Source of the DNA: Symbiodinium natans
Taxonomy: Eukaryota; Sar; Dinophyceae; Suessiales; Symbiodiniaceae
Direction of reading: 5' to 3'
NCBI GenBank assembly: GCA_905221605.1
Contig: CAJNDS010002812.1
Coordinates: forward strand, 205,001 to 269,000
Length of the DNA stretch: 64,000 nucleotides
Positions 41,877 through 52,800 of this stretch are shown piece after piece. Every line of letters begins with the position of its first letter. Positions within the stretch are counted from its first letter, which is position 1. The position numbers were made by a program, and so were the translations under genes. Below the pieces are notes generated by a model, which made no database searches, was not told the DNA's origin, and saw nothing but the letters and a program-made list of their open reading frames with translations.

Positions 41877-43126
41877 TCTACGGCATGTCGCCTAGCCCTG
41901 TCTGCATAGACCGCCTGCCATCCCAACCATGAACTAGCACCCTTGCAAGAAAGGGAAATATACCAGGCCAAATGAGGAACACTTCCATTGCTGTAGTATG
42001 CAGGAGATTCTAGGTAAACCCAATCATGCTATAGGTGCTCAGAAGGCCCAGAGTCCAAACCTTCTCCGATTGCCTAAATCCGTTCAGGCCCCTGAACACG
42101 CCCAAAAACCCTGAAACCTCTGAAACAAGCCACTCTTGAAGCCCTCCCCATATCTAGAGTAGCCTTTTGGTAGCTTAACAGAGCATAACAGAGCATGGGC
42201 ATGCACATTAGTTTTGGGTATCTTTGTCTGTGAAGGTGCAAAGTCACTCTAGGTTGTCCCAAACGTCAGGCCAAAAGACCTCAACCCTGGCAGTCTTCAG
42301 GAGAGTTGAAGAAGGTGAGGCGCGAGAATCTCGCACTTCAAGCGGCAGAGCCATGAAGAGTCACACGTCCCCACCCTTCATGGGGGACCCTTAAGGTTTT
42401 GCCCTTGAACTTTAGGGACCCTTTCTAAAGATCCTCGAAGGCAATAGAAGTGCCATGCTAGGAGTATTTGAATGGAACCTCTTAGAGGCCATATCAGGAG
42501 GATATTCAGGGAACCTCTGAAAGGTCCGAGTATGACTCCCTTGATCCCTGAATCTGGAGCACACTTGCGCGTGGCAGAAGAGGTGTGTTTCAGGGCGCTT
42601 TATTTCGCCTTTTTTTTTAAGGGTTCAGGGTTTAGGGTTTTTAGGGTGGTTTAGGGGTCTACCCCCCGAGCCCTAGTGGGCACTGGTTGAATGGGACTTG
42701 GGTGGGTTTCGGATGTATTCTTCCGGGCGTTTCCCACAAACCCTTCAGCGTGACTGAGTGGGCCACATGCTGCTTGAACAAGTGGGCGAGAAGGGCCCTC
42801 TACCTCTCAACCATGCAAGCCCTAGACCCTGTAACTATATCCCCCTTGCCAATTATTTGTTTGCATTTTTGTTTATATAAGACCAAAGAGGATATTAACA
42901 AAAACTTATTTTTATTAAGGGGAGTATAGGCAAGCCCTAGACCCTGTAAACCCTAAACCGCACCGATCCCAGTGAGGGGCCGCAGCAGCACCAACTCCGG
43001 TACTAAGGGAGGTTTGGGTTGTTGAACTGCAAGGTAGGGTTTAGGGTTTAGGGTTTCGGGTTTAGGGTTTAGGGTTTATAGGGTGTAAGGTTCAGAGTCC
43101 AGGTTTGTTTTCCGGTGCGTGTGCAG
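41877..43126. other. No firm gene
   Basis: Mostly unique sequence with palindromic pieces (42376-42440, 42866-42925) and small TTTAGGG tracts (42620-42650, 43035-43080). ORFs here have no recognisable content. Confidence 0.5.
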
Positions 43127-43229
43127 CGGGCCCCTTCTGGGAAGGAATTCGGGTGTTTCCGCAACGTTTGCTTCGGGCCACAAGTGGGCTGCACCGGGAC
43201 GACGACCGTACTGGACAGCCGAACCTACT
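43127..43229 (+). CDS. Exon, Cys-rich EFGCFRNVCFGPQVGC
   Basis: Acceptor GTGCGTGTGCAG, donor GTACAC. Encodes RAPSGKEFGCFRNVCFGPQV then GCTGTTTVLDSRTY. Strong coding look. Confidence 0.65.
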
Positions 43230-44618
43230 GTACACCTATAATTATGGGATTCCCTACTTAGGGTTAGGGTTTAGGGTTTAGGGTTTAGGGCTTTGTAGGG
43301 AACCTGGTTCCCATCCCCAGCCCCACAAGTAGAGGGTCTGTAGAGTATGAAAAGAAAGTCCTTCAAGTGAGTTCAAAGGTTCGTTTCTGAAGGTCCTTCC
43401 CACTTTACTTACAAGGTCAACGGGGCCTAAACCCTAAACCCTAAACCCTAAACCCTAAACCCTGAACCCTAAACCCTAAACCCTAAACCCTAAACCCTAA
43501 ACCCTGAACCCTGAACCCTAAACCCTAAACCCCAAACTCAAGGGTTCCCCCTAGGGCGATTTCAGCCTGTCCAGCCGTGCTTTTTTTCATCCCAGGCTCA
43601 CATCTCTAATTAGGGCCCATCTAAGATGCCTGCACAAGAGCCGTGACAAAATGAGCGTAACTTCCGGAAAGAAGCCCCAGACCTGAAGGGTTTAGGGTTT
43701 AGGGTTTAGGGTTTAGGGTTTAGGGTTTAGGGTTTCTAAACCCTAAACCCCAAGCCCTAATCCCTAAGAGGTTCGCATTGCAGGGTTGTGGTCTCCAGCC
43801 CGATGCTGCGTTCTCATGTCTGCCCTTTAATGGGTTGTCCTGCGGTGACCACAGATCTCAAACTTGAGAATTACAAACTGCTGGTTTGGCTTAAAGGTTG
43901 AGGCTTGGGATGTTCCCCTTATACTAATTACCAACAGTCCTTAATAGGGATTATCATAGGGGGTACTGTCATCCCTGTTAAGGACTGTTAGTATAAATAG
44001 GGGAACATCCTAAGTTGAGGGCTTTGAGACTTTGAGCTTCGGAGCGTTCCTTCACTTACCCGGGCTTTACGGTTTCAAAGGAGCTGAGGGCACGCTGCCT
44101 GATGTTCCCCAGGGGTTTACTTAGTGTTTAGGTGCAAAAAACCCTATAAAAAAGCATAAAACCCTATAAAACCCTATAACACCCCATCACCCTCTAAAAC
44201 CCTATAAACCTAAGCCCTAAACCCTCATTGGTGTATTGGGCTTGGGAGTGACAGGGCCGGGCTGCAGTCAGGCAGCTTGTTGCCTAGTACTTCCTGCAGC
44301 CCAAACCCTTCCTTCTAACCCAGGCTAGCCATGATACCCCAAGTATCTCAACTGCATGTTCATCATCGGGTGCCCTGAAGCAAAGTACCCCAAACCCTAA
44401 ACCCTAAGCCCTAAACTCTGAGCCCTGGTGCAAACCTAATTTCCTCAACCCTGAACATGTAGAGCTCGTTTTCGGTTGTGGGGGTTTAGGGTTTAGGGTT
44501 TAGGGTTTAGGGTTTAGGGTTTAGGGTTTAGGGTTTAGGGTTTAGGGTTTGGTTCCTGTCAGGCGGCGCCAGCTACATCTTCCGCTCCCAAGCTCTCTAT
44601 GCAGGAGGTTGGGACTGA
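43127..44618 (+). CDS. Small Cys-rich multi-exon gene (partial)
   Basis: Exons read: 43127-43229 (EFGCFRNVCFGPQVGCTGTT), 43784-43844 (GCGLQPDAAFSCLPFNGLSC), 44344-44384 (YLNCMFIIGCPEA) and 44563-44618 (GASYIFRSQALYAGGWD then TGA). Seven or more cysteines in short exons suggest a disulfide-rich extracellular or lumenal protein; family not recognised. Phases do not all agree, so borders may be off by a few bases or an exon may be missing. A CCCCAAG acceptor before 44344 recalls the introner ends in the ankyrin gene. Confidence 0.5.
43784..43844 (+). CDS. Exon, GCGLQPDAAFSCLPFNGLSC
   Basis: Acceptor TTCGCATTGCAG, donor GTGACC. Three cysteines in 20 residues. Confidence 0.6.
43915..44013. mobile_element. 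GGGATGTTCC-family MITE with 8-bp duplication
   Basis: TTGGGATGTTCCCCTTATAC ... GGGGAACATCCTAA, 99 bp. Flanks GTTGAGGC and GTTGAGGG match at 7 of 8. It lies in an intron of the Cys-rich gene model. Confidence 0.88.
44344..44384 (+). CDS. Exon candidate, YLNCMFIIGCPEA
   Basis: Acceptor ACCCCAAG, donor GTACCC. A stop lies just upstream in frame, supporting an exon start here. Confidence 0.5.
44484..44550 (+). repeat. TTTAGGG array
   Basis: About 10 pure units upstream of the 44563 exon. The orientation is opposite to the general pattern. Confidence 0.97.
44563..44618 (+). CDS. Terminal exon candidate, GASYIFRSQALYAGGWD
   Basis: Acceptor TTCCTGTCAG; 17 codons then TGA at 44616-44618. A second frame is also open, so moderate confidence. 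Confidence 0.5.
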
Positions 44619-44638
44619 GGGTTTAAGGCTTCGGGTTC

Positions 44639-44752
44639 CGAAACCCTAAGCCCTAAACCCTAAACCCTAAACCCTAAACCCTAAACCCTAAACCCTGAAC
44701 CCTGAACCCTAAACCCCAAACCCTAAACCCTAAACCCTAAACCCTAAGCCCT
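44639..44752 (-). repeat. CCCTAAA array
   Basis: About 15 units with CCCTGAA and CCCTAAG variants. Confidence 0.95.
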
Positions 44753-45000
44753 GAGACGACCTCTGCACCCTTAAGCAAGGGGAGTAGACCCATGCTGCAC
44801 ATTTTCGCGCGCTCCAGGTAGGGTTTCGGCTTTTGATGCCGCAGGCCCCATGTCCTAAATGCGTGCTATGTGGTGACAGGACGGATCAGTTTCGGTTTTC
44901 GGTTTTGGGGCTTTAGGGTTAAGGGCTTCTGGATGTTTGGGTATCTCTGACGAGAAGGCAAACCGCTTGCGGTTTGGGGTTCAGGTGGTATAAGCCTGGC

Positions 45001-45110
45001 CTACTACTTGCTTAAGAACCCAAAAAAAAAACAAATATTCTTCCTTCTTAAGGCCAATATAGGGATCATTTTTTTTTTTGATTCTTTTGGGTTCTTAAGC
45101 AAGCGGTAGT
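45001..45110. mobile_element. GCTTAAGAACC-family element, best copy
   Basis: CTACTACTTGCTTAAGAACC at the left and GGTTCTTAAGCAAGCGGTAG at the right, 110 bp, with A-run and T-run inner arms. Family copies lie at 26246, 26552, 32258, 63339 and, more decayed, 47650, 53462 and 61593. Confidence 0.85.
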
Positions 45111-46657
45111 GGCTGAGGGTTGGGGGTTCAAGGGCCCAATGCCCGTGAAGTTCGCAGGTGCGAACACCAGCTGGGGCCCGGCCTCGAAGCCTGCAGAGAC
45201 CAGGAGCCACGACTACCAGGGCTTAGGGTTTAGGGTTTAGGGTTTAGGGTTTAGGGTTTCGGGTAAGGATCTAGGGTTTAGGGTTTAGGATTCAGGGTGC
45301 AGGGTTTAGGGTTTAGGCAAATATGACGAAACTTCCCCTGCATGGTTCGAACTTCCCCCATGGATGGTCGGGAGGGGAATTTGCGGACACTCAGGTTCAT
45401 GGGTTTAAGGGCTTGCAGGGTTTTAGGGTTTTTTAAGGGATGGGGTTTGGGGTTTCAAAAAGGTTTTGGCATCCCTTCGCGTTCTTTGAGCTTCTTCCTG
45501 AGCGGGTTGGAATACTCAAGGCTAAGCCCTTCATCGCCTGGCCGTTTGGGCCATGTGGTCAGTCTCAGGGTTGCCGCATCCCTGGTGCTAAAACCCTAAG
45601 CCCCAAACCTTACCCATGTTCTCCAAGGGGGTGTGAGTCAGGGGGCTACTGGAACAGCAAGACTCTGCCGTCTAGGGCTGAGACTCTAGATTTCAGGTTG
45701 TGTCAGGTACAAGGCAGTAGGAATCAATATCAGGGCCTCCTGAAAGATGAGCCAAAACCAGCCTCCGCATGAGGACGGATTGGCTGCTGCGATCTCAGCC
45801 ATGAGGGTAACCGTACCCTGAGTGACCCCAGTTTAATGATCGGGTCAGGGTCTATAGTTTAGGCTCACCATGGAATTGCCCTTGGAATACATTCTTTAAT
45901 GGCGTACGGGGTTTGTCCTAGGTAAGCCCTAAAAATAGGCATACCCTATCAGCATCGAGTAGACGAGACCTAAAGCCTGCAAACTTAGAAGCACCAAAGT
46001 GTTAACACATGAGCCTATAAGCTCTCATCCCAGTGGAAGCTTGTCTTATGGGCTTGCGGACACCGAGCACATAAGTCTCCCTTCCTAGGCGTCACCTGTG
46101 CAACCTGGCATGTGGAAAAGCGGATTTAGAGGGGGACAATCCCTTTGTGAGGGCAGAAAGCCTGCTCTAGTTTGGCAGGGCTAGTGCGCCAAGATTCCAG
46201 AGCCCTAAACCCTAAACCCTAAGCCCCAAACCCTAAACCCTGAACCCTAAACCCTAAACCCTAAACCCAAGGGACGCATTTGTTTTCATTGAAGTCCTTG
46301 ACGGCCTCAGTAGCTGTCTTGCAGCTTGGGTGGCTCTTTTCGGGGCAGGGAGGGTTTCGGGTTGAGGGTCACGTTAAGGGTTTAGGGTTTATAGGGTTTG
46401 GGGTTGAGGGTTTCGGGTTGAGGGTCGCGTCAAGGGTTTAGGCGTGTTGCTGCAGTGACCTAGAGACCTTAAAGGGGCCCACAAGATCAGAGACTCGAAA
46501 GGGCCCCAGAATGTAGATCCCTAAACCCTAAACCCTAAACCCTAAACCCTACACCCTACACCCTATAAACTTTAAACCCTAAACCCCAACCCTAAACCCT
46601 ACACCCTATAAACTTTAAACCCTAAACCCCAAACCCTAAATCGCCTCTCATGTCAAG

Positions 46658-46712
46658 GCAGCCGGCGGATGCGGCAGAGGCGGTGTCACTCGCCGCGGCA
46701 GCTGGCGCTGCA
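46658..46712 (+). CDS. Ala-rich exon, QPADAAEAVSLAAAAGAA
   Basis: Acceptor ATGTCAAG, GC donor (GCTGCA|GCTTTAGGG). CCCTAAA variants lie upstream and TTTAGGG downstream. The composition matches the 22-residue repeats of the big exon at 49868, so it probably belongs to the same gene (inference). Confidence 0.55.
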
Positions 46713-47109
46713 GCTTTAGGGATTCGGGGTCAAGGTTTGGGGTTTAGGGTTTAGGGTTTAGGGTTTTGGGTTTAGGGGTTGGGGCTAAAGGGTTTGGGGT
46801 TTTAGGTATGTGCTTAGAGCTACAAGGGCCCGAGTCAAGGCAGTGCAGAGTTATGGAACACTGATTCCTCAGCCGCCCAGAAGTGGAGCTGGCTGTCTAC
46901 GTGGCCAAACTCTTGGGGGTTTGCCCTGAACCCTAAACCCTAAACCCTACACCCTAAAGGGTTTGGGTTTAGGACCCTCAGTCGGAAGCGCTATAGACCT
47001 TGTAATTAAGGCCTATAGGGAGCAAAACAGGACGGAGGCTCCCAAGCGGGTGCTGTCTCCTAGCATCCACATAGTGAGCATTCTCGGACAACCTGTTATC
47101 CGAACAAAA

Positions 47110-47223
47110 CCCCCTAAACCCTAAACCCTAAACCCTAAACCCTAAACCCTAAACCCTAAACCCTAAACCCTAAACCCTAAACCCTAAACCCTAAACCCTA
47201 AACCCTAAACCCTAAACCCTAAA
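47110..47223 (-). repeat. CCCTAAA array, about 16 units
   Basis: Pure C-strand array upstream of the 47256 exon. Confidence 0.97.
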
Positions 47224-47255
47224 TGCTCTATACCCAAAATGCCCTGAACCCGAAG

Positions 47256-47343
47256 CCGAGGCGGAGCTGCTCCCTCTCAGCCTGCTGGCGTCCGCTGCGG
47301 GATCGGCGGCAGCAGCTGCTGCCGAGGAAGGAGGTCCCTCTGG
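47256..47343 (+). CDS. Ala-rich exon, ELLPLSLLASAAGSAAAAAA
   Basis: Acceptor AACCCGAAG, GC donor (TCTGG|GCTTATAGGG). It encodes EAELLPLSLLASAAGSAAAA then AAEEGGPS. Downstream is a TTTAGTAGGG variant array. Likely another exon of the Ala-rich gene. Confidence 0.6.
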
Positions 47344-49867
47344 GCTTATAGGGTTTAGTAGGGTTTAGTAGGGCTTAGTAGGGTTTAGTAGGTTTTAGTA
47401 GGGTTTAGTAGGGTTTAGTAGGGGTTTAGTAGGGTTTGGTCGGGTTTTGGGCTTATAGGGCTTAGGGTTTAGGGTAGGAAGTATGCCCAATAGTTAAGGT
47501 ACGGATTTTTGTTGAATGGCATACATGTTACTCTAGGTAGGGTTGGGCGGGGGGGGGGGGGGGGGGGGGGGGGGGTCTTCGGCTTTTGCGGAGTCTTCGG
47601 CAGGCTTTGCAGATTTTTCTCAGAGATTGGGTGGCGTGCGAGTCTTCCCTTAAGAACCCAAAACCTACTTATTTGCAGGTTCTTAGTATAAAGCACTTCT
47701 TCGGTAACCTACAAAAATGTAGGTGTTGGGGTTCTTAAGGTCCTTCATGCGGCTGTATGGAGGATAAGCTGCAGATTTTTGCACTCAGAGTCATGATGTT
47801 GTGCAGAAAGGCTGCTGCTACTTAGGGCCGTGAAGGCTCAGGTATAAGACCTTTAGCGCACCTCCCAAGCCCTAAGCCCTGAACCCTAAACCCTGAACCC
47901 TCACCGTATGAACCTTACAAACCCTGTAAAACCTAAAACCCCATCAACCCTCTAAACCCTCTAAACCCTCTCAACCCTCTCAACCCTCTAAGCCCTGTAT
48001 AACCCTGAACCTTGAACCCTGAACCCTGAACCTTGCCTGTTTCGGCTGAGAGCCCAATCTCCTATCTGTTCCCTGATTTCCCTTGACTTGGGTTTTGGAG
48101 TGCTATACTTTAATGTTTTTTTTGGTTCTGGGTTCCTTGTATAGCTCCCGATTATGCTTTAATGTTTTTTTTGGTTCTGGGTTCCTTGTACAATACCTAA
48201 AAAGCATTTCACTTTCTTCCCAGGACCTAGTCCAAAGTAGGGTTGAACACCTCCCGCTCGTCATAGGAAGCCGGGGAGGTCTCATAGGCAGTCATAGTTT
48301 GGGCTTGGGGTTTGGGGTTCAGGGTTTAGGCCTTAGGGTGTATGGTTTAGGGTTGGGATAGCTATACAGTAGTCATAAAGGGGGTTAGAAGAACCTTCAA
48401 GTGGAGTTCTGCGTAGGGTAGCCAAAGCTCTACTTGTTGCAGCCCGGTTTGGGGTTTCTGAATAACCCAGCGGCCCGAAGTCAGGGTAAGGCCTCCACTC
48501 CAGAACTAAGACCATGGGCTCCATTCTCCGATTTCCCTACTATATACGGTTTAGGGTTTAAGGTTTAGGGTTTAGGGCTATAGACCATGAACCCATTTTC
48601 GGGTTTCTTTGGGCCCCCAAGGTACCTTATGAACCATCGCTAACGTCAGACAGCACTTGAAAGAGCAATTCAAGCGACTACAGGATGGACCCTGAGAAGG
48701 GGCCTGGAAGGTTCTTCGTTTTTTTTGTTTTTTTGCTACTTGGGTATATAGGGACTATATAAGGTTTGTACAGGGTTTATGTAGGGGAATAAGATTAAGG
48801 GTCCCTTCTAGGGGTCCCTCTTTGTACCCCTTCAACTTGAAAGAGCAAAGGCTTCACTGCTCAGCAAGTCGTTCGTGCAGCTGGCGCCTTCGGCAGGGTT
48901 TAGGGTTTATAGGGTTTAGAGTTTAGGGTTTAGGGTTTAGGGTTTAGGGTTCAGCATCAACACCGTAAGGCAGTGTCCGTTCAGCATCGGAGGTTGGAAT
49001 CATGTTGTGGTTGCATCCTGAGCGGCGAATTCCTAGTCGCACGTGGGCTCTGCATGTGGCGCCAGAAGTAAGGTGCCACTCTCTCTCTCTCTCTCTCTGG
49101 CTCTCTTTTTCTCACTAGTCACCAGGCACACTTCAGAACCAACTGCTTGACATGACATAGGCCCTAGGGCCACTTACGTCGCAGTGCCCAAGCTTTACAC
49201 GTCAACCCCATGTGCCACCGCAACAATGCCGTAGAAAGCCGCCCCCCCTCCAAGTTCATGTGAGTCCCTGACTGAATTATTCTTCTCTCAGGGGGAAGAC
49301 ATAGGGATGGACACTCTATGTTGCGTGCACCAAACCCGCACGACAATATCCTTGTGATACAGTCCGGGGCTCATGTATGGATCTTCTCCGGACCTTACTT
49401 GTAAGCCTCTGAAAAACAAGAAGCATAAGGGCCCAAAACTCTCCCCTGAAAAGGCCTAAACCTTAAAGCCCTTCAACCCTGAGTCACGACCAGATTTGGC
49501 ACTTGTGGGCACTTTTCGGGATCTCTTTTAGCACCAAGACAGGTGCCCCCAATATTCGGATCAAGCCTTATTGAGGGCCTTGCTCATCTACAGACCAGGT
49601 GCCGGAGCGGCCGTAGCAGCTTCCGCCTTACCGAGCGAAGACCAAGCAAGAAGCTTGGGCTGCTTCATGTTTCCTTCAACGGTTCGGCGTGTTAGGTCCC
49701 TTGAGATTCGAAGGTGCTTCCCTGCACCGTAAGTTTGCCGAGCCCGGCAAGTTAGTGCACATGAACAAATGGTGCGGGGTCATTTCTCCTGCAACACGAA
49801 CACCCTAAAATCCCAAGCTCGTCCCTCATCCCAAACCCTGGCGCTGGTTGTATGTGTCAACTGTCAG
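47344..49867. other. Long intron or intergenic stretch
   Basis: Contains a TTTAGTAGGG 10-bp variant array (47343-47430), a 32-bp G-run (47548-47576), a decayed inverted-repeat element (47650-47740), a 49-bp tandem duplication (48108-48190), TTTAGGG (48900-48950) and (CT)n at 49080-49099. No exon was convincingly found. Confidence 0.5.
48108..48190. repeat. 49-bp direct duplication
   Basis: CTTTAATGTTTTTTTTGGTT then CTGGGTTCCTTGTA occurs at 48108-48141 and again at 48157-48190 with no mismatch, so it is recent. No inverted structure. Confidence 0.85.
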
Positions 49868-52800
49868 GATTGGCAGGCCAGGCTGCGGCAGAAGCGGCCT
49901 CTCACACAGGCATGCCAGTGGAGGAGGCCGCCCTGGCCGCTGGAGCAGCTGCGGCAGCGGCCGCAGCAAACGCAGGCTTGCCTGCGCAGAGCCAGGCGTC
50001 ACTCGCAGGATTAGCAGCTGCAGCAGCACTAAGTGGCGCGAATGCTACAGTGCAGCAAGCGGCCGAGCTGGCTGGGGCTGCAGCAGCTGCTGCGGCCGTG
50101 GCTGCAAACATGACCATGGCGAACATCTCGTATGCAGCCGGACTTGCAGCAGCCGAGGCAGCAAGTGGTGTAGGCGTTAGTGAACAGACAGCCTTGGCAG
50201 CCACTGCTGCAGCATCTGCTGCGATCCAACATGGCGACGCGAGTTTGCAATCTCAGACACTGCTGTCAAGTGCAGTTGTAGCGGCAGTCCTTGCCAGTGC
50301 CGGCGTCAGTGGACCAGATGCAGCTCTGATCAGTGGTGCAGCCATTCAGGCAGCCTTGCTCATGAATGTCAAATGTTCCGCAGAGATTATCCGGCAAGTG
50401 GGTGGCGCAGTAATGACCACAGTACAACCGACGAACTTGAGTGCCGGGGATCAAGCAGTGCTTTCAGGACAAGCGGCAGCGGTCGCGGCTGCTAACTGCA
50501 ATATGTCCGCCGTCTTACAAGCAGAGCTCGCCGCCGAGGTTGCAGCAGCAGCAGCGGCACTGGCCAACCTTTCGGTTGAGGAGCAGGCCTCGATTGCAGG
50601 GCAGGTTGCAGCATCTACAGCCTCTCAAGCAGGCGTGACAGGGGAGGAGGCCGCCCTGGCCGCTGGAGCAGCTGCGGCAGCGGCCGCAGCAAACGCAGGC
50701 TTGCCTGCGCAGAGCCAGGCGTCACTCGCAGGATTAGCAGCTGCAGCAGCAGTAAGTGGCGCGAATGCGACAGTGCAGCAAGCGGCCGAGCTGGCTGGGG
50801 CTGCAGCAGCTGCTGCGGCCGTGGCTGCAAACATGACCATGGCGAACATCTCGTATGCAGCCGGACTTGCAGCAGCCGAGGCAGCAAGTGGTGTAGGCGT
50901 TAGTGAACAGACAGCCTTGGCAGCCACTGCTGCAGCATCTGCTGCGATCCAACATGGCGACGCGAGTTTGCAATCTCAGACATTGCTGTCAAGTGCAGTT
51001 GTAGCGGCAGTCCTTGCCAGTGCCGGCGTCAGTGGACCAGATGCAGCTCTGATCAGTGGTGCAGCCATTCAGGCAGCCTTGCTCATGAGTGTCAATTGTT
51101 CCGCAGAGGTTATCCGGCAAGTGGGTGGCGCAGTAATGACCACAGTACAACCGACGAACTTGAGTGCCGGGGATCAAGCAGTGCTTTCAGGGCAAGCGGC
51201 AGCGGTCGCGGCTGCGAACTGCAATATGTCCGCCGTCTTACAAGCAGAGCTCGCCGCCGAGGTTGCAGCAGCAGCAGCGGCACTGGCCAACCTTTCGGTT
51301 GAGGAGCAGGCCTCGATTGCAGGGCAGGTTGCAGCATCTACAGCCTCTCAAGCAGGCGTGACAGGGGAGGAGGCCGCCCTGGCCGCTGGAGCAGCTGCGG
51401 CAGCGGCCGCAGCAAACGCAGGCTTGCCTGCGCAGAGCCAGGCGTCACTCGCAGGATTAGCAGCTGCAGCAGCAGTAAGTGGCGCGAATGCGACAGTGCA
51501 GCAAGCGGCCGAGCTGGCTGGGGCTGCAGCAGCTGCTGCGGCCGTGGCTGCAAACATGACCATGGCGAACATCTCGTATGCAGCCGGACTTGCAGCAGCC
51601 GAGGCAGCAAGTGGTGTAGGCGTTAGTGAACAGACAGCCTTGGCAGCCACTGCTGCAGCATCTGCTGCGATCCAACATGGCGACGCGAGTTTGCAATCTC
51701 AGACACTGCTGTCAAGTGCAGTTGTAGCGGCAGTCCTTGCCAGTGCCGGCGTCAGTGGACCAGATGCAGCTCTGATCAGTGGTGCAGCCATTCAGGCAGC
51801 CTTGCTCATGAATGTCAATTGTTCCGCAGAGGTTATCCGGCAAGTGGGTGGCGCAGTAATGACCACAGTACAACCGACGAACTTGAGTGCCGGGGATCAA
51901 GCAGTGCTTTCAGGGCAAGCGGCAGCGGTCGCGGCTGCGAACTGCAATATGTCCGCCGTCTTACAAGCAGAGCTCGCCGCCGAGGTTGCAGCAGCAGCAG
52001 CGGCACTGGCCAACCTTTCGGTTGAGGAGCAGGCCTCGATTGCAGGGCAGGTTGCAGCATCTACAGCCTCTCAAGCAGGCGTGACAGTGGAGGAGGCCGC
52101 CCTGGCCGCTGGAGCAGCTGCGGCAGCGGCCGCAGCAAACGCAGGCTTGCCTGCGCAGAGCCAGGCGTCACTCGCAGGATTAGCAGCTGCAGCAGCAGTA
52201 AGTGGCGCGAATGCGACAGTGCAGCAAGCGGCCGAGCTGGCTGGGGCTGCAGCAGCTGCTGTGGCCGTGGCTGCAAACATGACCATGGCGAACATCTCGT
52301 ATGCAGCCGGACTTGCAGCAGCCGAGGCAGCAAGTGGTGTAGGCGTTAGTGAACAGACAGCCTTGGCAGCCACTGCTGCAGCATCTGCTGCGATCCAACA
52401 TGGCGACGCGAGTTTGCAATCTCAGACACTGCTGTCAAGTGCAGTTGTAGCGGCAGTCCTTGCCAGTGCCGGCGTCAGTGGACCAGATGCAGCTCTGATC
52501 AGTGGTGCAGCCATTCAGGCAGCCTTGCTCATGAATGTCAATTGTTCCGCAGAGGTTATCCGGCAAGTGGGTGGCGCAGTAATGACCACAGTACAACCGA
52601 CGAACTTGAGTGCCGGGGATCAAGCAGTGCTTTCAGGGCAAGCGGCAGCGGTCGCGGCTGCGAACTGCAATATGTCCGCCGTCTTACAAGCAGAGCTCGC
52701 CGCCGAGGTTGCAGCAGCAGCAGCGGCACTGGCCAACCTTTCGGTTGAGGAGCAGGCCTCGATTGCAGGGCAGGTTGCAGCATCTACAGCCTCTCAAGCA

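Larger units (their letters stand above)
44619..46657. other. No firm gene
   Basis: Repeat arrays (44639-44752, 45220-45320, 46201-46268, 46520-46640), one GCTTAAGAACC-family element (45001-45110) and unique DNA. + strand ORFs at 45342-45772 carry no recognisable domain. Confidence 0.5.
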
